A DNA stretch of 64,000 nt from NCBI RefSeq assembly GCF_029478095.1, contig NZ_JAKOAV010000012.1, positions 29,381 to 93,380 on the forward strand. The letters run 5' to 3'. The first letter of the stretch is position 1. The number at the start of each line of letters is the position of its first letter. Of the stretch, positions 61,843-64,000 are shown one piece after another. The notes under the pieces are model-generated. The model was not told where the DNA came from, searched no databases, and saw only the letters and a program-made list of their open reading frames with translations. This DNA comes from Pelotomaculum isophthalicicum JI. Its GTDB lineage: Bacteria; Bacillota; Desulfotomaculia; Desulfotomaculales; Pelotomaculaceae. The translations under genes were made by a program, and so were the position numbers.

Positions 61843-62051
61843 GAAAATGACTGTAGACATTTTCATTATAGTTTGCACTCTATAGGGGCATGGGCGTTTG
61901 ATGAGTACATTCAATATTACTTATGGCAGCGGCATGCGAAAAAGCTTTAATGAAGAGTATCAGGGGACTGAAAAATAATGCCGGAGTTATCACAACGCTG
62001 TAGTTCCTGAACCTGCTACGTGGTTTACTGAAATACTACACAGGAATATTA

Positions 62052-62525
62052 TCACACACCACAATCGTCAATTTTCCAGGGTTCATTTTCTTTCTGTTTA
62101 ATTAATATATATTTCCATATATCTTTTATGCTTTCATCTTGGTCTATCCCGTTTAGTTTACGCTTTAATTCGAAATCCACATCAAATATTATTACTTTAT
62201 AGGGTTTGGTAATTGTGCCACGTCCATGAGTAAGATATTCTTCTTTAGGTATTTTTGAATTATTTAGCGAAATATCATTTATCCTCAAGTACTCGCATGC
62301 AGGAACTGATCCACAATTTATACGATTTTGTTCAAGAGTATTAACTTGAAATGGTGATAGATACCGCAGCTGTTCTTCATAATTATTGTCATTAACCGCT
62401 TTAAAGTAATTTTCTAATACCTGTTGGGCATCTGCTTGTTCCTGCTTATTATCGTAAATCCAATGTCCAGCTAATGCCAGAATAAGAATGAATACTATGA
62501 ATATTATTGCCCATGCATATCGCAT
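62052..62525 (-). CDS. Membrane-anchored protein of unknown function
   Basis: 157 residues from ATG 62525, with GAGGTGATT upstream; the frame is open to 62561. One N-terminal membrane helix (about 5-23), then an external domain starting QADAQQVLENYFKAVNDNNYEEQLRYLSPF, which resembles the first helices of NTF2/SnoaL-like or DUF4878-type domains. Two cysteines (INCGSVPAC) could form a disulphide. It is co-oriented with, and downstream of, the amidase-like gene, after a terminator. AT-rich. Function unknown. Confidence 0.75.
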   Translation of the reverse strand: MRYAWAIIFIVFILILALAGHWIYDNKQEQADAQQVLENYFKAVNDNNYEEQLRYLSPFQVNTLEQNRINCGSVPACEYLRINDISLNNSKIPKEEYLTHGRGTITKPYKVIIFDVDFELKRKLNGIDQDESIKDIWKYILIKQKENEPWKIDDCGV

Positions 62526-62589
62526 TCCAATCACCTCAATTTTAATAAAAAGCAAGCACAAACTACCTAATAATCACTAATACAGAATA

Positions 62590-62622
62590 AAAGAATAATA
62601 AGGGGGTAGGATTTCTACCCCC
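62590..62622 (-). terminator. Intrinsic terminator of the amidase-like gene
   Basis: On the minus strand GGGGGTAG/CTACCCCC with a five-base loop, followed by TTATTATTCTTTT. Confidence 0.85.
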
Positions 62623-62630
62623 CAACAACA

Positions 62631-63767
62631 TTAATTGTACCATCCATTAATGTGTAAGTACCTTCTTGTTTCACTGGTAAGATAATTATCCAGGTTGAGA
62701 TCTTGCTGGTTTCTAGAATGACAGCAAATGAATATAAATCGATAATTGTTGTATGTGTATGCATTATTTATAAATGCACTATGATGCCAGCTACCATTAC
62801 TAAATTGTACAATATCACCTGTACAAGCATTTTGCCGAGCAACTGAACTGGCAGATAATCCAACACCGCCATCATTAATGGCATAGTCCCACAATGGATC
62901 AACACCCGTCCAGGTTGGTGTTTTATTTGAAGTGCTATACCAGAACCATCTTTGATTATAACTGGGATCGCCAACTGTATCAAAAGGTATGCCACCCTTA
63001 TAGAGGCAGATGCTAACAAAATTAGTGCAATCTCCACCCTCATCACTAGAATAAGTATACCATGGAGATGGATTATTTGAATTAGCATATTGATAAGCCC
63101 ATGCTGCTGCATAAGAAGCATCGTAAGGCTGCAAGCTTAGTGTAGTTGCAACACTCTGGCTACCCTTATTAGGTGTTGAAGCTATAGCTTTTTTCTCCAG
63201 TAATTCTTCCTTGCTCCTTTCAAGTATTTTTGCCTTGGCTTGGGAAGCAGTGTTGCCTTTTTCTATTAATGATGATAAAATTTTCTTTGAAGGATCATTA
63301 CTACTATCACTGGTTATGAGCCAGTTATTATTAATCTTTTCGAGTTTTATAATATGATCATCACGCATTCTTGAGCAAGTATTCGGAGAAGCATTCTGAT
63401 AAAAGTCAATAATTTCTTTTACTTTTACATCAGCTTTATCATTCGTAACATTAATATTTTCAAAATCCATCTGCAGATTATAGCTCTTAAAGCGAAGGTC
63501 GATAAGTTGCATTTTTCGGTGATTAACATCGGCACTCAGTGTATTAACTTCCAATTCATATTCTGGATTGTTATCAGTTTTCCAAAATGAACTGATATCC
63601 TTTTCTTCGAGTGCTGATAATGCCTCGTATCTGGTATTATAATATTTTGTAATAACATCCTTTATGGCTTTATCATCCTGATTAGCAGCTAATGCCTGAT
63701 GGCAAAGGATTGACATCAATAATAAAGATAGTAAAAATAAGCTGGTTATTTTTTTCAATTTAAACAT
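62631..63767 (-). CDS. Secreted putative amidase-domain (Amidase_6-like) protein
   Basis: 378 residues. A clear signal peptide (basic N-terminus, hydrophobic LFLLSLLLMSIL, cleavage near ALA-A at 28). An N-terminal NTF2-like region of about 130 residues (KDVITKYYNTRYEALSALEEKD), a linker, then from about 215 an Amidase_6-type cysteine peptidase fold: YDASYAAAWAYQYANSNNPS, catalytic-type Cys in GGDCTNFVS, and WHHSAFI with a likely catalytic His. ATG 63767 follows ATAAGGAG. Probable wall-associated hydrolase; substrate unknown. The AT-rich composition differs from the core genes. Confidence 0.85.
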   Translation of the reverse strand: MFKLKKITSLFLLSLLLMSILCHQALAANQDDKAIKDVITKYYNTRYEALSALEEKDISSFWKTDNNPEYELEVNTLSADVNHRKMQLIDLRFKSYNLQMDFENINVTNDKADVKVKEIIDFYQNASPNTCSRMRDDHIIKLEKINNNWLITSDSSNDPSKKILSSLIEKGNTASQAKAKILERSKEELLEKKAIASTPNKGSQSVATTLSLQPYDASYAAAWAYQYANSNNPSPWYTYSSDEGGDCTNFVSICLYKGGIPFDTVGDPSYNQRWFWYSTSNKTPTWTGVDPLWDYAINDGGVGLSASSVARQNACTGDIVQFSNGSWHHSAFINNAYTYNNYRFIFICCHSRNQQDLNLDNYLTSETRRYLHINGWYN

Positions 63768-63962
63768 GCTCCTTATCTTTCATTTTACAGATTGGGAAAT
63801 CTAATTTTCAATATTTTCTGTTGCCGCTCAGTTTCCCTATCGGGAAATGAATAGTTTTTTCTTGCCAAAGGGGGCGGTAATCTGAGACAATAATTGACGT
63901 GTGCAGCCGGAGGTTGCGCCGACAATCATTATGTCAGGAGCAGCGAGACCGACAAAATAAAT

Positions 63963-64000
63963 AAGGAAGACGTTAAGGGCTGCAACCCCGTCTTCCTTTT
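63963..64000 (+). terminator. Strong hairpin at the right edge of the window
   Basis: AAGGAAGACG/CGTCTTCCTT ten-pair stem with inner GGG/CCC, followed by T up to the window end. No plus-strand gene precedes it in the window, so it may end a small unseen transcript or serve a convergent gene. The stretch 63768-63962 holds no gene I can support. Confidence 0.7.

Larger units (their letters stand above)
61180..62051. other. Gene-poor interval after hemW
   Basis: No supported gene. Open frames at 61417-61674 and 61649-61885 run through tandem repeats and have no ribosome binding sites. Contents are inverted and tandem GGAAGCAAAAAGAACGTCCC units (61219-61562) and a fragment of the dispersed TCAGTAG repeat (61825-61842). 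Confidence 0.7.

Noticed and set aside
61417..61885. Two plus-strand open frames after hemW
   Set aside because: They consist largely of tandem repeats, have no ribosome site and resemble no protein.

Overview
The window looks like a chromosomal segment of a Gram-positive, endospore-forming, rod-shaped Firmicute. Supporting genes are the sporulation set (LonB, SpoIVFA-like, SpoIVFB, SpoIIP, a Spo0B-like phosphotransferase), the competence genes comEA and comEC, many TTG/GTG starts behind strong GGAGG-type ribosome binding sites, and sigma-A promoters of the form TTGATA-17-TATAAT. Gene order (tig-clpP-clpX-lonB-lon-engB-valS-folC; maf-radC-mreBCD-pbp2-min-rodA; rng-rplU-rpmA-obg-proB-nadD-rsfS-leuS; comEA-comEC; holA/rpsT-spoIIP-lepA-hemW) resembles the Peptococcaceae / Desulfotomaculum-Pelotomaculum group. 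That placement is inference from synteny and protein character; no database was searched.

Layout. 1-2.6 kb: two chemoreceptor genes, the second losing its native 3' end next to a minus-strand tRNA-His/tRNA-Gln pair. 2.8-3.0 kb: a promoter, a compact structured RNA of no family I recognise and a terminator. 3.1-6.4 kb: trigger factor and ClpP/ClpX. 6.4-11.8 kb: an accessory block between clpX and lonB, with an XRE repressor, a c-di-GMP-I (GEMM) riboswitch driving an operon of HD-GYP, unknown protein and CBS-GGDEF, an AT-rich DNA glycosylase, a Phd/ParE-type toxin-antitoxin pair and a tandem HD-GYP protein. 11.8-16.8 kb: LonB, LonA and EngB. 16.8-17.9 kb: an orphan transport-type binding protein on the minus strand. 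18.2-31.6 kb: valS, folC, maf, radC and the cell-shape/division cluster. 31.7-38.1 kb: the SpoIVFA/B pair, a radical-SAM/DUF2344 pair and RNase G. 38.1-46.6 kb: L21 leader, rplU, rpmA, spo0B-like, obg, proB, nadD, RRM protein, rsfS and leuS. 46.6-61.2 kb: DUF421, comEA, a lytic transglycosylase, comEC, GAF-HD-GYP, holA, rpsT, spoIIP, lepA and hemW. 61.2-64 kb: a repeat-rich gene-poor stretch and two minus-strand secreted or membrane proteins.

Themes. Cyclic-di-GMP signalling is prominent: one riboswitch, three HD-GYP proteins and one GGDEF protein, with the riboswitch placed so that the messenger could control its own turnover enzymes. Proteostasis (ClpXP, two Lon proteases, trigger factor) and ribosome assembly (Obg, RsfS, EngB, LepA) form the housekeeping core. 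A family of palindromic dispersed repeats (TCAGTAG / AATTCAGGAGTCAG arms around a conserved core) fills at least six intergenic gaps, usually just upstream of a gene. Departures from common gene content include proB without proA, rplU-rpmA without a prp gene, a MinC of only the C-terminal domain, and a maf gene whose conserved N-terminus has no standard start codon.
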